From: Kitasatospora fiedleri
Lineage (GTDB): Bacteria; Actinomycetota; Actinomycetes; Streptomycetales; Streptomycetaceae
Reading direction: 5' to 3'
Length of the DNA: 64,000 nt
Assembly: GCF_948472415.1 (NCBI RefSeq)
Contig: NZ_OX419519.1
Location: forward strand, 7,717,001-7,781,000
Part shown: positions 52,828 to 61,571 of the stretch, in pieces
Position numbering within the stretch: the first letter of the stretch is position 1
Layout: each line of letters opens with the position of its first letter
Program-made: the position numbers and the translations under genes
The notes under the pieces: generated by a model
Databases searched by the model: none
Told to the model about the DNA's origin: nothing
What the model saw: only the letters and a program-made list of their open reading frames with translations

Positions 52828-53457
52828 GTGGGGCGCACATTCACCGAATCGGCGCGGCGTCAGCAGATCGTGGCGGCCGCCATCGAGGTGATCGCGGAGG
52901 CCGGGTACGCCAAGGCGTCGTTCGCGCGGATCGCCAAGCAGGCCGGGCTGAGCAGCACCGGGCTGATCTCGTACCACTTCAAGGGCAAGGACGACCTGCT
53001 GCGCGAGGTGGTGGCGGAGGTGCTGCGGGTCGCGGAGGCGTACATGCTGCCGCGGATCGACGCGGCGGTGGGCCCGCGCGGGCGGATGCGGGCCTTCATC
53101 GAGTCCAACATCGAGCTGGTGGCCGCGCACCCGCGCGAGCTGGCGGCGCTGGTGGAGATCCTGAACGGCCAGGGGGACGACGCGGCGGGCGAGTTCGCCG
53201 CGAGCCGACGGGCCGTCATGGACTTCCAGGAGCAGCAGGTCCGCAGGGCGCAGGCGGACGGCGAGTACGGCCCGTTCGATGCCCGGGTGCTGGTGACGGC
53301 CGTCCGGGGCGCGATCGACGCGGTGCTGGTACGGGTGCTGCGCGAGCCGGAGCTCGACGTGGCCGCCGGCGCAAGGGAGTTGGCCGACCTGTTCGACCGG
53401 GCGGTCCGCCCGGCGGAGGTCTGCCTGGAGACGCATCGGAGACTGGGGGAAGAATGA
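52828..53457 (+). CDS. TetR-family transcriptional regulator
   Basis: 209 aa from GTG at 52828, preceded by AGAGAGGGG. DNA-binding part RRQQIVAAAIEVIAEAGYAKASFARIAKQAGLSSTGLISYHFKGKDDLLREVV. A longer helical ligand domain follows. Coupled to the downstream membrane-protein gene (ATGA), with a triple operator in front, so autoregulation of a two-gene operon is likely. Confidence 0.92.
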   Translation: MGRTFTESARRQQIVAAAIEVIAEAGYAKASFARIAKQAGLSSTGLISYHFKGKDDLLREVVAEVLRVAEAYMLPRIDAAVGPRGRMRAFIESNIELVAAHPRELAALVEILNGQGDDAAGEFAASRRAVMDFQEQQVRRAQADGEYGPFDARVLVTAVRGAIDAVLVRVLREPELDVAAGARELADLFDRAVRPAEVCLETHRRLGEE

Positions 53458-54197
53458 TGGACGGACAGCAGGTACGGGCGGAAGCCGCCGGGGCGGGCCG
53501 GACGGAGCTGCCGCGCGGCGCGGACGGCCGGGTCGACTGGGCGGCGTACGCGGGCGACGGGGCGACGCCGAAGGAGCGGGCGGCGCGCGGGAAGCGGCAG
53601 TTGCTGCGCTCCGTCCTGTTCGAGCTGGGGGTGCCGCTGGCCGCCTACTACGTGCTGCTCGGCCTGGGCGCCGGGCAGTGGCTGGCGATCACGCTGAGCG
53701 GCCTGGCGGCCCTGCCGTGGGTGCTCTACGGCCTGGTCCGGAACCGGCGCCTGGACCCGATGCCGGTGTTCGCGCTGGTGCTGATCGCGGTGGGGGCGCT
53801 GCTGTCGGCCGTCACCGGCAGCCCGCGGGTGCTGCTGGTGCGCGACAGCTGGGTGTTCGGCGTGATCGGCCTGTGGGTGCTGGGCAGCCTGCTGACCCGC
53901 CGCCCGTTCATGCTGGGCGCGGCCCGGACGGTGGTCGCCGCGAAGATCGGCCCGGTCGGCGCGGACGCCTGGGCCGGGCAGTGGGAGCACGACCCGGTCT
54001 TCCGCCGCGACCTGCGCCTGCTGACCCTGGTCTGGGGCTGCGGTTTCGCGCTGGACGCGCTGGTGCGGGTGGCGTTCGCGCTGACCCTGCCGATCGGTGC
54101 CGTCCCGCTGGTGAACACCCTGCAGTGGCTGGCCGTGCTGGGCACGCTGTTCGCCTTCCACTTCTGGTACATCAAGCGGCACGGCCTGGAGGTCTGA
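53454..54197 (+). CDS. VC0807-like integral membrane protein
   Basis: 247 aa. ATG at 53454 (a second at 53457) overlaps the tetR stop. After a hydrophilic N-terminus of about 45 residues come about six helices: SVLFELGVPLAAYYVLLGLG, LAITLSGLAALPWVLYGLV, PVFALVLIAVGALLSAVTG, and WVFGVIGLWVLGSLL. RRPFMLGAARTVVAAKIG, with the motif region WEHDPVFRRDLRLLTLVWG, matches the VC0807 family of unknown function. The regulator next door suggests drug- or ligand-induced expression. Confidence 0.85.
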   Translation: MMDGQQVRAEAAGAGRTELPRGADGRVDWAAYAGDGATPKERAARGKRQLLRSVLFELGVPLAAYYVLLGLGAGQWLAITLSGLAALPWVLYGLVRNRRLDPMPVFALVLIAVGALLSAVTGSPRVLLVRDSWVFGVIGLWVLGSLLTRRPFMLGAARTVVAAKIGPVGADAWAGQWEHDPVFRRDLRLLTLVWGCGFALDALVRVAFALTLPIGAVPLVNTLQWLAVLGTLFAFHFWYIKRHGLEV

Positions 54198-54268
54198 CCG
54201 GCCCGCGCCGACGCGGCTGGACCGACGGCCGGACCGGGGCGGCGCGGGCCGCTGCTCCGGTCCGGCCG

Positions 54269-54850
54269 TCAGTCCAGCCGTGCCCGCTCCCGGGCGGTCC
54301 GGATCGCGATGATGTTGTCGACCAGGCGGGGGGCGTCGGTCGCGGGGTCCATCGGGGAGGCGAGCAGGGCGCGGACGTAGGCCGGGGCGAGGATCAGTTC
54401 GAAGACATCGCCCCAGGTCAGCACGGTGGCGCCGGCGGCGTCCAGGGTGGCCTGGAGCTGGCGGATTCGGGGTTCGACGAAGTCGAGGCCGTGCTCGCCC
54501 TGGTCGCCGGCCCGCAGCATGGCGCGGAAGAAGGCCAGGTGGCCGGGCTCGCCCAGTTCGGCGAGCAGGCGGCTGGTCCAGCCGAGCAGGTCGGCCCGCA
54601 GGTCGCCGGTGGCGGGCAGGGGCGAGCGGCGGCCCAGCTCCTCCACGACGGTGTCGATGATCAGGCCGTCGGCGGTCCGCCAGCGGCGGTAGAGGGTGGC
54701 CACGTGCACGCCGGAACGCGCCGCCACCTCGGCGAGCTCCACCGTGCCGTCGGCGGATTCGGCCAGCAGTTCGCGGGTGGCGGCGTGCACGGCCTCTCTG
54801 GTGCGGGCGGTCCGGCCGCCGGGCCGGGACGTCCCCGTTGCTTGCGTCAC
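54269..54850 (-). CDS. TetR-family transcriptional regulator
   Basis: 193 aa, ATG at 54850. TREAVHAATRELLAESADGTVELAEVAARSGVHVATLYRRWRTADGLIIDTVV is the DNA-binding domain; the C-terminus resembles the TetR_C11-type. Divergent from the FAD monooxygenase gene, so it probably controls it. Confidence 0.9.
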   Translation of the reverse strand: MTQATGTSRPGGRTARTREAVHAATRELLAESADGTVELAEVAARSGVHVATLYRRWRTADGLIIDTVVEELGRRSPLPATGDLRADLLGWTSRLLAELGEPGHLAFFRAMLRAGDQGEHGLDFVEPRIRQLQATLDAAGATVLTWGDVFELILAPAYVRALLASPMDPATDAPRLVDNIIAIRTARERARLD

Positions 54851-54859
54851 TACACCAGT

Positions 54860-54890
54860 TTAGCGCCTTAGCGCGAATTTGTTGCGTTAG
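54860..54890. promoter_or_regulatory. Possible operator between tetR and the monooxygenase gene
   Basis: TTAGCGC is repeated at 54860 and 54868, and TAGCGC (54869-54874) faces GCGTTA (54884-54889) across an AT-rich GAATTTGTT. The dyad is imperfect. It lies 10-40 bp upstream of tetR. Confidence 0.45.
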
Positions 54891-54973
54891 TGGGACAGGC
54901 ATGCCAGGCTAAATGCGAAAGATTCGCGTCAGTGTGGTCGAGGTCAACCGTGAACGGTGAAGGGGAGGGCGTC

Positions 54974-56191
54974 ATGGCACGAGTCCTGGTGGTGGGCGGC
55001 GGGATCGCGGGGGACACGCTCGCGCTGATGCTGGAGCGGGACGGCTGGGCGGTCACCGTCGCCGAGATCGCCCCGGCGCCGCGGACCGGCGGGCAGACCG
55101 TCGACCTGCGCGGCGACTGCCGCGAGGTACTGGACGGACTCGGGCTGCTCCCGGCCGCGCTGGAGTGCCTGGTGCCGCAGGCCGGGGCGGCCTGGATCGA
55201 CGCGCGGGAGCGGCGGCTGGCCGAGATGCCGGTCACCGCCTTCGACGGTCGCGGCTACGTCTCCGAGGAGGAACTGCTCCGGACCGACCTGGCCCGGATC
55301 ATCCACCGGGCGACCGGCCCGGGCGTCACGCACCGGTTCGGCGAGACCGTCGAGGCGCTGGAGGACACCCCCGGCGGCATACGCGCGCGGTTCCGCAGCG
55401 GAACGACGGAGGAGTTCGACCTGGTGGTCGGCGCCGACGGCGCGCACTCCCGGGTCCGCGCCCTGCGGTTCGGCCCGGAGGAGCGCTACCGCAAGCCGCT
55501 CGGGCTGGCACACGCCTGGTTCACCCTCCCCGAGCGGCCCGGGACGCCGCGGCTGGACGGCTGGTTCCTGATCTACAACGAGCCCGGCCGCCGCAGCGTG
55601 CAGGCCCGGCCGGGCCGGGCGGGCGAGCAGGAGGTCGGGCTGACCTTCGCCGCCGACTCCCTGCCGCCCCGACAGGACCGCGAAGCCAGGTTCGCCCTGC
55701 TGGAGCGCACCTTCGCCGACGTCGGGTGGCGCGCGGGGGAGTTCCTGGCCGCCGCACGGCAGGCCGAGGACTTCGCGCTGGACACCTTCGACCAGGTACG
55801 GATGCCGAGTTGGCGCAACGGCCGGGTGGTGCTGCTCGGCGACAGCGCCTGGTGCGCGAGCCCGCTCAGCGGCCTCGGCACCGCGCTGGCGCTGCGCGGC
55901 GCCGCCGAACTGGCCACCGCGCTGAAGTCGGCCGACGTCCCGGCCGACCCCGGTCGGCTGCCCGCCGCGCTGGCCGCCTACGAGCGGGCGATGCGCCCAC
56001 GAGTCACCTCGGCCCAGCAACTGCCGCCCGGCCGGGTCGCCTCCATGGCACCCGCCACGGCCCTGGGCATCCGGGCCAACGCGCTGGCGATGCGGGCACT
56101 CCAGTCGCGTCCGCTCCGTCCGCTGGTACGGCGGGCGATGGCGGGCACCGAGCACGGCCGCAGCGCGACCGAGGCGACCGAGGCGGCGTAG
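54974..56191 (+). CDS. FAD-dependent monooxygenase (aromatic hydroxylase fold)
   Basis: 405 aa, ATG at 54974 after AAGGGGAGGG. VLVVGGGIAGDTLALMLERDGWAVTVAE is the FAD-binding GxGxxG start, LVVGADGAHSRVRALRFG the DG motif, and GRVVLLGDSAWCASPLSGLGTALALRGAAELATAL the GD motif with the isoalloxazine site. Same group as TetX-like and pentachlorophenol-type hydroxylases. Substrate not determinable; the divergent TetR suggests an inducible detoxification or modification role. Confidence 0.9.
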   Translation: MARVLVVGGGIAGDTLALMLERDGWAVTVAEIAPAPRTGGQTVDLRGDCREVLDGLGLLPAALECLVPQAGAAWIDARERRLAEMPVTAFDGRGYVSEEELLRTDLARIIHRATGPGVTHRFGETVEALEDTPGGIRARFRSGTTEEFDLVVGADGAHSRVRALRFGPEERYRKPLGLAHAWFTLPERPGTPRLDGWFLIYNEPGRRSVQARPGRAGEQEVGLTFAADSLPPRQDREARFALLERTFADVGWRAGEFLAAARQAEDFALDTFDQVRMPSWRNGRVVLLGDSAWCASPLSGLGTALALRGAAELATALKSADVPADPGRLPAALAAYERAMRPRVTSAQQLPPGRVASMAPATALGIRANALAMRALQSRPLRPLVRRAMAGTEHGRSATEATEAA

Positions 56192-56490
56192 GGGGGCGGG
56201 CCCCGGTCGCGGCAGCGGCGGGACGGCGGATGGCGAGGCCGGTGGGTCGCTCAGGCTCACGCGCACGTCCGCGTCCGTGAGCGTCAACTCCTCGACGGAA
56301 CTGGGCTCGTGCTGCTCCAGCGCGCCGGCAGGTGGGCGGTCGCGAGCCGCTGGAGGGGCTCCGACCGTCACGCCCACCACGAGGTCCTGTCCGGCGGATC
56401 GTGGCCGAGCGATGAGGTCCTGCCAGCAGCCTGGTTCGGGCCGTGGGGGATAGTAAGCCCTGACTGAGTACAGGCGTAGGGAGGTCACGG

Positions 56491-56913
56491 GTGGCGACCC
56501 CGTCATGGTGGGAAGAGCTGGTAGGCGTCAGCGGCATTCTGGTGGATGCTGACTGTGTCGAGGTTGAGTACTGGCGAGGTCCCGCAGGGGAAACCATCGC
56601 GGAGGGCGGGGACGACGTTCCGCCGTTGACGGTGCGGCTGAGCACCCTCGGGCGCGTCTTTGCCGAGCACGCGGCCGAGTTCACCGCGGAGCAGACCCAT
56701 CGGTTGTTCCAGCTCTTGGAGGAGATCCTGGTGAAGGGCAGTGACGAGGACGGGAACGCCATCACCACAGGATTCTTCGAGGCGCTGTTGAACGCCTGGG
56801 ACGAGGGGTTCGACCTCGACTCTGTCTGGGCGGTCGTAGGCCCCCAGTCCCGTGATTACTGCCGGGCCTGGAATGCCTTCACAGGGGTCGAAACCCCTGG
56901 CTGGATGCGCTGA
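56491..56913 (+). CDS. Hypothetical acidic protein next to an IS5-type element
   Basis: 140 aa from GTG at 56491, preceded by AGGGAGG. VRLSTLGRVFAEHAAEFTAEQTHRLFQLLEEILVKGSDEDGNAITTGFFEALLNAWDEGFDLDSVWAVVGPQSRDYCRAWN forms a compact helical protein. Similar stand-alone proteins exist in streptomycetes near polymorphic toxin loci, but I do not recognise the family with certainty. Its TGA abuts the IS5-type left end, so the native C-terminus may be altered. Confidence 0.65.
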   Translation: MATPSWWEELVGVSGILVDADCVEVEYWRGPAGETIAEGGDDVPPLTVRLSTLGRVFAEHAAEFTAEQTHRLFQLLEEILVKGSDEDGNAITTGFFEALLNAWDEGFDLDSVWAVVGPQSRDYCRAWNAFTGVETPGWMR

Positions 56914-56927
56914 AGCCTGTCGGCTGG

Positions 56928-57516
56928 TCACGAGCGGAGCCACAGGCGTATCGATGCGACCGTGACGGTGCCGTGGAAGACGGAAGCGCGCTTGTCGTAC
57001 CTTGTCGCCACGGCCCGGGAGTGCTTGAGCCGGTTGATCGTGCGCTCGACCTCGTTCCGGCGCTTGTACATCTCCTTGTCGAAGCCGGCGGGCCGGCCCC
57101 CTCGGCTGCCGCGGAGGGCTTGGCGCGTCTGCGAGCGGCCCGGATCTTCCAGTTTGTCCCCATCTGCGTCCCCTTTTGCGCGCGCCGGCGGCATGCTGGT
57201 GGGCCCGGTTGATGGTCGAGTCGACGGAGACGGCCCAGTCCACCCGGCCCACCGCGTCGTCACGGACCTGGACCTGCTTCCGCAGCTTCGCCCACGTGCC
57301 GTCCGCCTTTCAGCGGGCGAACCGCTCGTAGACGGTCTGCCACGGCCCATACCGCTCGGGGAGATCGCGCCACGGGGCCCCGGTCCGCAGCCGCCACAGT
57401 ACGCCGTTGACCACCTGGTGGTGATCACGCCACGGACGGCCACGCCCGTCCACCTGCGGCAGCAGGGGTTCTATCCGCTCCCATGCCGCGTCCGTCAACT
57501 CGCCTCGACCAGCCAC
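56928..57516 (-). pseudogene. IS5-family transposase remnant
   Basis: Starts MAGRGELTDAAWERIEPLLP at 57516 and follows the IS5 N-terminal pattern to YERFAR, where TGA (57310-57312) replaces the family's Trp. It resumes KADGTWAKLRKQVQVRDDAVG, SVDSTINRAHQHAAGAR (first catalytic Asp), then slips frame in an A/G run near 57170. About 90 residues with the second Asp are missing; RGSRGGRPAGFDKEMYKRRNEVERTINRLKH and VATRYDKRASVF (Glu) form the end. Inactive. Confidence 0.85.
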
Positions 57517-57520
57517 AAGA

Positions 57521-57877
57521 TCAATGATCGGAGTGCTCGTGGTCGGCCTCGCACGCGGGGTCCGTCAGGAACTGGCTCAGCCGATAGGCGGTCGGCTGCA
57601 CCAGACGGCCGCACAGCGTGTCGATCTGGAGCATCGACCCGTCGATTCGCGCCTCCCGAAGACGGTGCAGGTGTGCGCGAAACTCCGCCTCGTCCCGCGT
57701 TTCGAAGATCACTTCCCACCGCCCCGCGTCCGGCGCAGTGCGAGCAGCAAGCCGCTGCCTCTCGGTCTCTTGCCGCCGCTTTCTCTTCCCCTGTCCTGGC
57801 ACCAGCCCAGAATCGCTGGCCAGTGCGGGAACGGCAAGACAATTGACCCGAGCACCACAGCCCTGCTCGGTGACCAT
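57521..57877 (-). CDS. Hypothetical ORF within the IS5-type element
   Basis: 118 aa from ATG at 57877, just inside the right terminal repeat. The C-terminal half looks structured: RWEVIFETRDEAEFRAHLHRLREARIDGSMLQIDTLCGRLVQPTAYRLSQFLTD; the N-terminal 50 residues are Arg/Gln-rich. The usual IS5 elements of streptomycetes lack such a gene. It is read in the transposase direction and ends 5 bp before its start. Could be a passenger or the captured end of a host gene. Confidence 0.5.
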   Translation of the reverse strand: MVTEQGCGARVNCLAVPALASDSGLVPGQGKRKRRQETERQRLAARTAPDAGRWEVIFETRDEAEFRAHLHRLREARIDGSMLQIDTLCGRLVQPTAYRLSQFLTDPACEADHEHSDH

Positions 57878-57895
57878 TTGTCAGACAGGCTCTAG

Positions 57896-58200
57896 TGCAG
57901 CGGCCTCTGCCGTCGCCCCCGACGCCGACCAGGGCGACCCGGTCGACACGTCGATCGCCGACCCCGCGACCTCCGGCGACGCGCCGACCGGGCAGCCGGC
58001 CGGCCCGGTGGGCCGGGCCGCGACGTCCGACCTCGTCGGGACGGGCGCGGACCTCTCGGTCGGCGCTATCGGGCCGGTGCTGCTCGCCGCCGGGAGCGCA
58101 GCCTTCCTGACCGGCCGCAACCGCCGCCCGCACACCCGGCACCGGCGCCAGGAATCCCTGACGGAACCCCCGGCGCCCGGGGCGGCCCGGTGGGTCGTCA
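57896..58200 (+). pseudogene. C-terminal fragment of a wall-anchored or exported protein
   Basis: Directly right of the IS5-type end the plus strand reads PDADQGDPVDTSIADPATSG, a Pro/Asp/Thr-rich stalk, and then LVGTGADLSVGAIGPVLLAAGSAAFLTGRNRRPHTRHRRQ. LVGTG, a hydrophobic helix and an Arg-rich tail form a sortase-type anchor (LxxTG). No start codon or N-terminal part is present, so this is the tail of a gene cut by the element or by a deletion. Confidence 0.6.
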
Positions 58201-58515
58201 CTCCTCCGGGAGTTCCACGATCACCAGGGTGCCCCGGCTGCCCGGGCCGACCGCGTGCGCGGTCCTGGCCGGGACCACGTACAGCTCGCCCGCCCGCACC
58301 GGCAGTGGGGTGCCCTCCAGGAGGAGTTCCAGTCGGCCGTCGAGGACGAGGAGTGCCTCGGCGGTGCGGTGGCTCTCCTCGGGCAGCGGTGTTCCGTCCA
58401 TCCGCAGGACCTTCACGCAGGCCGGTCCCACCAGGCCCAGGGGGAGGGAGCTCCAGGCTTCCGGGAGACCGGCCGCCGTCTCCGTCAGGTTGACCGCCAA
58501 GGTGACCGGGTTCAC
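58198..58515 (-). CDS. Cupin-domain protein
   Basis: 105 aa from GTG at 58515. ESHRTAEALLVLDGRLELLLEG (motif 1 with His, Glu replaced partly by Ala-Glu) and GELYVVPARTAHAVGPG (motif 2 His) are typical of small stand-alone cupins. Role unknown. It lies between mobile-element debris and a secreted protein gene. Confidence 0.8.
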   Translation of the reverse strand: MNPVTLAVNLTETAAGLPEAWSSLPLGLVGPACVKVLRMDGTPLPEESHRTAEALLVLDGRLELLLEGTPLPVRAGELYVVPARTAHAVGPGSRGTLVIVELPEE

Positions 58516-58664
58516 GGCGCACGCCTCCTGACGGACCCGCCCGTCCGGACGGGCCCGTGTCTCGACATCAAGGGGATGACCCGGAAACTACCCGACCGGG
58601 AGCGGCGGTTGGTCGACCGTTCGGCAAAGAATGCATCCGGCCCGGAGTGGGCACACGGCCTGGC

Positions 58665-59567
58665 ATGAACGAGACCGCACCGCCGAACCCGGAGCCGTCC
58701 GTGCCGCCGCACCCGGTGGCCCCGCCCCATCCGGTTGCCCCGCCGAAGCCGGGCGCGCCGCCGGCCACCGTGCCGCCGACCGCCGCTCCGCCGAGCGGGC
58801 GCCGCCGCGCGTGGCGGTTCGGCGCGGCGGCGGCCGTGCTGGTCCTGGTGGGGGCCTGCGCGGTGGCCCTGGCCGGCCGGGAGGGGCGCGGGCCGGTGCA
58901 CGGGTCGATGCCCGCGCCGGTCGTCGGGCCGGTGGACGGGGACGGGGCGCAGGCGCTGCCGGGGAGTCCGCACGCGCTGCTGCTGGACGGGGTGTCGGGC
59001 CGGGTCGAGATCGTCGGCTCCCGCGACTCCGCCGCCACCGCCGCGTACCTGCCCGAGGGCTCCGAGGCACTCGGCCGGGTCGGGTTCGGGCCGGTCGGGA
59101 GCGACGGCGCCGTGCCCGTGCGGTGCGCCGCCGCGGACGGCGGGCCGCTCGCGCGGTGCGGCGGGGTGCTGCGGCTCACCGTCCCGGAGGACACCGCACT
59201 GACGGTCCGCCAGGAGTCCGGGGAGATCGCACTGTCCGGGCTGCGCGGCGACCTCGCGCTGTCGCTGGCCTCGATCCGCTGCACCGCCGTCGGCCTGCGC
59301 CCGGAGCACGCGACGGTGTCGGTCCGCTCCGGCAGCGCCGACCTCGGCTTCGCCGCCCCGCCCGGCGACCTGACCCTGGAGTCGACGTCCGCCTCGGTGG
59401 CCCTGCGGCTGCCGGCCGACCACCCCGACGACGGGTACGCCTTCGAGTCGGACGCGGCCTCCGCCGACGTCCGGATCGCGCTGCCCGAGCAGCCGGGCGC
59501 CGACCACCGGGTACGGCTGCGCACCACCTCGGCCTCGGTGGCCGTGCTGCCCGCCGAGGCCGGGTGA
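58665..59567 (+). CDS. Membrane-anchored or secreted protein with DUF4097-like beta-helix
   Basis: 300 aa. ATG at 58665. Pro-rich N-terminal 45 residues (PHPVAPPHPVAPPKPGAPP), one hydrophobic helix (FGAAAAVLVLVGACAVALA) and then a repetitive beta domain: LTVRQESGEIALSGLRGDLALSLASIRCTAVGL and VSVRSGSADLGFAAPPGDLTLESTSASVALRL. This 'geometry' of short strands is typical of DUF4097-type adhesin-like domains. Cell-surface location inferred. Confidence 0.8.
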   Translation: MNETAPPNPEPSVPPHPVAPPHPVAPPKPGAPPATVPPTAAPPSGRRRAWRFGAAAAVLVLVGACAVALAGREGRGPVHGSMPAPVVGPVDGDGAQALPGSPHALLLDGVSGRVEIVGSRDSAATAAYLPEGSEALGRVGFGPVGSDGAVPVRCAAADGGPLARCGGVLRLTVPEDTALTVRQESGEIALSGLRGDLALSLASIRCTAVGLRPEHATVSVRSGSADLGFAAPPGDLTLESTSASVALRLPADHPDDGYAFESDAASADVRIALPEQPGADHRVRLRTTSASVAVLPAEAG

Positions 59568-59594
59568 CGCGGAGTGGCGCGGGCCGACGCCGGG

Positions 59595-60596
59595 TCAGCC
59601 CGCCGTGCCGCAGCGCTCGGTGTCGATCTCCGGCAGGGTCGCCGCCGCGTAGCGCGCGCCGTGCACCGTCCGGTCGGACAGCACCCGGCCGGCCGCCGCC
59701 AGCAGCTCGGCGGGGACGTCCAGGTCGAGGGTGGCGACGTCCTCGCGCAGGTGGGGCACCGAGCGGGTGCCCGGGATGGCCAGGACGTGCTCGCCCCGGG
59801 AGAGCACCCAGGCCAGGGCCAGCTGGGCCACCGTCAGGCCCGCGGCCGCCGCCAGGGCGGACAGCTCGGCCCGCAGGGCCAGGTTGGCCGGGTAGTGGGC
59901 GTCGGTGAAGCGCGGCATGCCGAGCCGGATGTCGCCGGGCGGCAGGTCGGCCGTCCGGGGCGGCTCGTCGGTCAGGAAGCCGCGGCCGACCGGGCTGAAC
60001 GCGACCAGGGCGACGCCCAGTTCGCGGGTGGCGGCCAGGGTGCCGCGCTCCGGGTTGCGGGTCCACAGGCTGTACTCGTTCTGCAGCGCCGCCACCGGGT
60101 GCACCGCGTGCGCCCGGCGCAGGGTGGCCGCCGACACCTCGGACAGGCCGATCGCGCGGACCTTGCCCGCCGCGACCAGCTCGCCCAGCGCGCCGACGCT
60201 CTCCTCGACCGGGACGGCCGGGTCGAGCCGGTGCAGGTAGTACAGGTCGATCACGTCGGTGCGCAGCCGGGCCAGCGACTCCTCGACGGTGCGCCGGATC
60301 GTCTCCGGGCGGCCGTCGATGACCCGCCGCCCGTCCACGCCGGTCATGCCGCACTTGGAGGCCAGCACGATCCGCTCGCGGTGCGGGCCCAGCACCCGGC
60401 CGACCAGCTCCTCGTTGGCGCCGAAGCCGTACAGCGCGGCCGTGTCGAACAGGGTGACGCCCGCGTCCAGCGCGGACAGCAGCAGCTTCGCGGCGTCCTC
60501 GGGGGAGGGCGGGGTGCCGTAGGCGTGGCTGAGGTTCATGCAGCCGAGGCCGACGGCCGGGACCTCGAACGGCCCGATGCGACGGAGCTTGCTCAT
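59595..60596 (-). CDS. Aldo/keto reductase
   Basis: 333 aa. Catalytic Asp-Tyr-Lys-His are in LFDTAALYGFGANEELVG (Asp, Tyr), LASKCGM (Lys) and DLYYLHRLD (His); C-terminal NADPH site IPGTRSVPHLREDVA. ATG at 60596 overlaps the stop of the ligC-like gene (ATGA), so it is the distal gene of the aromatic operon. Its step is not obvious; it may reduce a pathway aldehyde. Confidence 0.88.
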   Translation of the reverse strand: MSKLRRIGPFEVPAVGLGCMNLSHAYGTPPSPEDAAKLLLSALDAGVTLFDTAALYGFGANEELVGRVLGPHRERIVLASKCGMTGVDGRRVIDGRPETIRRTVEESLARLRTDVIDLYYLHRLDPAVPVEESVGALGELVAAGKVRAIGLSEVSAATLRRAHAVHPVAALQNEYSLWTRNPERGTLAATRELGVALVAFSPVGRGFLTDEPPRTADLPPGDIRLGMPRFTDAHYPANLALRAELSALAAAAGLTVAQLALAWVLSRGEHVLAIPGTRSVPHLREDVATLDLDVPAELLAAAGRVLSDRTVHGARYAAATLPEIDTERCGTAG

Positions 60597-61570
60597 GCGG
60601 GCACCGGGGCGGCGGCGAGCTGCCGTTCCAGGTCGGCCAGGGTGCGGTAGCAGGACAGCACCTGGGCGAGCGAGGCGTTCGGCTCGCGGCCCTCGCGGAT
60701 CGCCGCGACGAACTCGCGGTCCTGCAGTTCGATGCCGTCCAGCGAGACGTCGATGCCGCTGACGTCGATCGGTTCCTCTTCTCCGGTCATCAGGTCATCG
60801 TAGCGAGCCAGGTAGGTGCCGGTGTCGCCGATGTAGCGGAAGAAGGTGCCCAGCGGGCCGTCGTTGTTGAAGGAGAGCGAGAGGGTGCAGATCGCGCCGC
60901 TCGCCGCCTGCAACTGGATCGACATGTCCATCGCGATGCCCAGCTCCGGGTGGAGCGGGCCCTGGAGCGCGTTGGCCCGGACGATCGGCGAACCGGTCTG
61001 GTACGCGAACAGGTCGACGGTGTGCGCGGCGTGGTGCCACAGCAGGTGGTCGGTCCAACTGCGCTGCTGTCCCATCGCGTTGAGGTTGCTGCGGCGGAAG
61101 AAGTAGGTCTGCACGTCCAGCTGCTGGATGGTCAGCTCGCCCGCCGCGACCCGGCGGCGCACCCACTGGTGGCTGGGGTTGAAGCGGCGGGTGTGCCCGG
61201 CCATCGCCACCAGGCCGGTGCGCTCGGCCGCCGCGGCGCACGCCTCGGCGTCCGGCAGCGAGGCCGCCACCGGGATCTCCACCTGCACGTGCTTGCCCGC
61301 CGCCAGGCACTGCCGGGTCTGGGCGGCGTGCAGCGGCGTCGGGGTGGCCAGGACCACCGCGTCCACGTCGTCCATCGCCAGCACCTCCGCCAGGCTGCCC
61401 GCCGCCCGGGCGATGCCCTGCTCGGCGGCGAACTTCCGGGCGCTGTCCAGCGAGGAGGAGACCGCGGCGGCCACCTCCACGCCCTCGATCCGGCGCAGGG
61501 CCGCCGCGTGCTTGGCGCCGAACGCGCCGCCGCCCGCCAGGGCGATCCTCAGGGGCTGCTGCTTCGTCAT
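60593..61570 (-). CDS. ligC: 4-carboxy-2-hydroxymuconate-6-semialdehyde dehydrogenase (LigC-like)
   Basis: 325 aa Gfo/Idh/MocA-fold NAD(P)-dependent dehydrogenase. Rossmann start LRIALAGGGAFGAKHAAAL, EIPVAAS (Lys replaced as in LigC by Pro-Val), GHTRRFNPSHQWV and the block TYFFRRSNLNAMGQQRSWTD followed by HLLWHHAAHTVDLFAYQTG are hallmarks of LigC. Oxidises the ring-cleavage product's hemiacetal to 2-pyrone-4,6-dicarboxylate. It starts 1 bp after the upstream LigAB stop. Neighbours LigAB, LigI and LigK confirm the role. Confidence 0.88.
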   Translation of the reverse strand: MTKQQPLRIALAGGGAFGAKHAAALRRIEGVEVAAAVSSSLDSARKFAAEQGIARAAGSLAEVLAMDDVDAVVLATPTPLHAAQTRQCLAAGKHVQVEIPVAASLPDAEACAAAAERTGLVAMAGHTRRFNPSHQWVRRRVAAGELTIQQLDVQTYFFRRSNLNAMGQQRSWTDHLLWHHAAHTVDLFAYQTGSPIVRANALQGPLHPELGIAMDMSIQLQAASGAICTLSLSFNNDGPLGTFFRYIGDTGTYLARYDDLMTGEEEPIDVSGIDVSLDGIELQDREFVAAIREGREPNASLAQVLSCYRTLADLERQLAAAPVPA

Positions 61571-61571
61571 C

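Larger units (their letters stand above)
56914..57891. mobile_element. IS5-type insertion element, defective, with an extra ORF
   Basis: Ends AGCCTGTCGGCTGGTCACGAGC (left, 56914-56935) and, inverted, AGCCTGTCTGACAAATGGTC(ACCGAGC) (right, 57891-57865). They share AGCCTGTC, TGGTCAC and GAGC. The element carries a broken transposase gene and an ORF upstream of it. Element length is about 978 bp. No certain target duplication. Confidence 0.7.
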
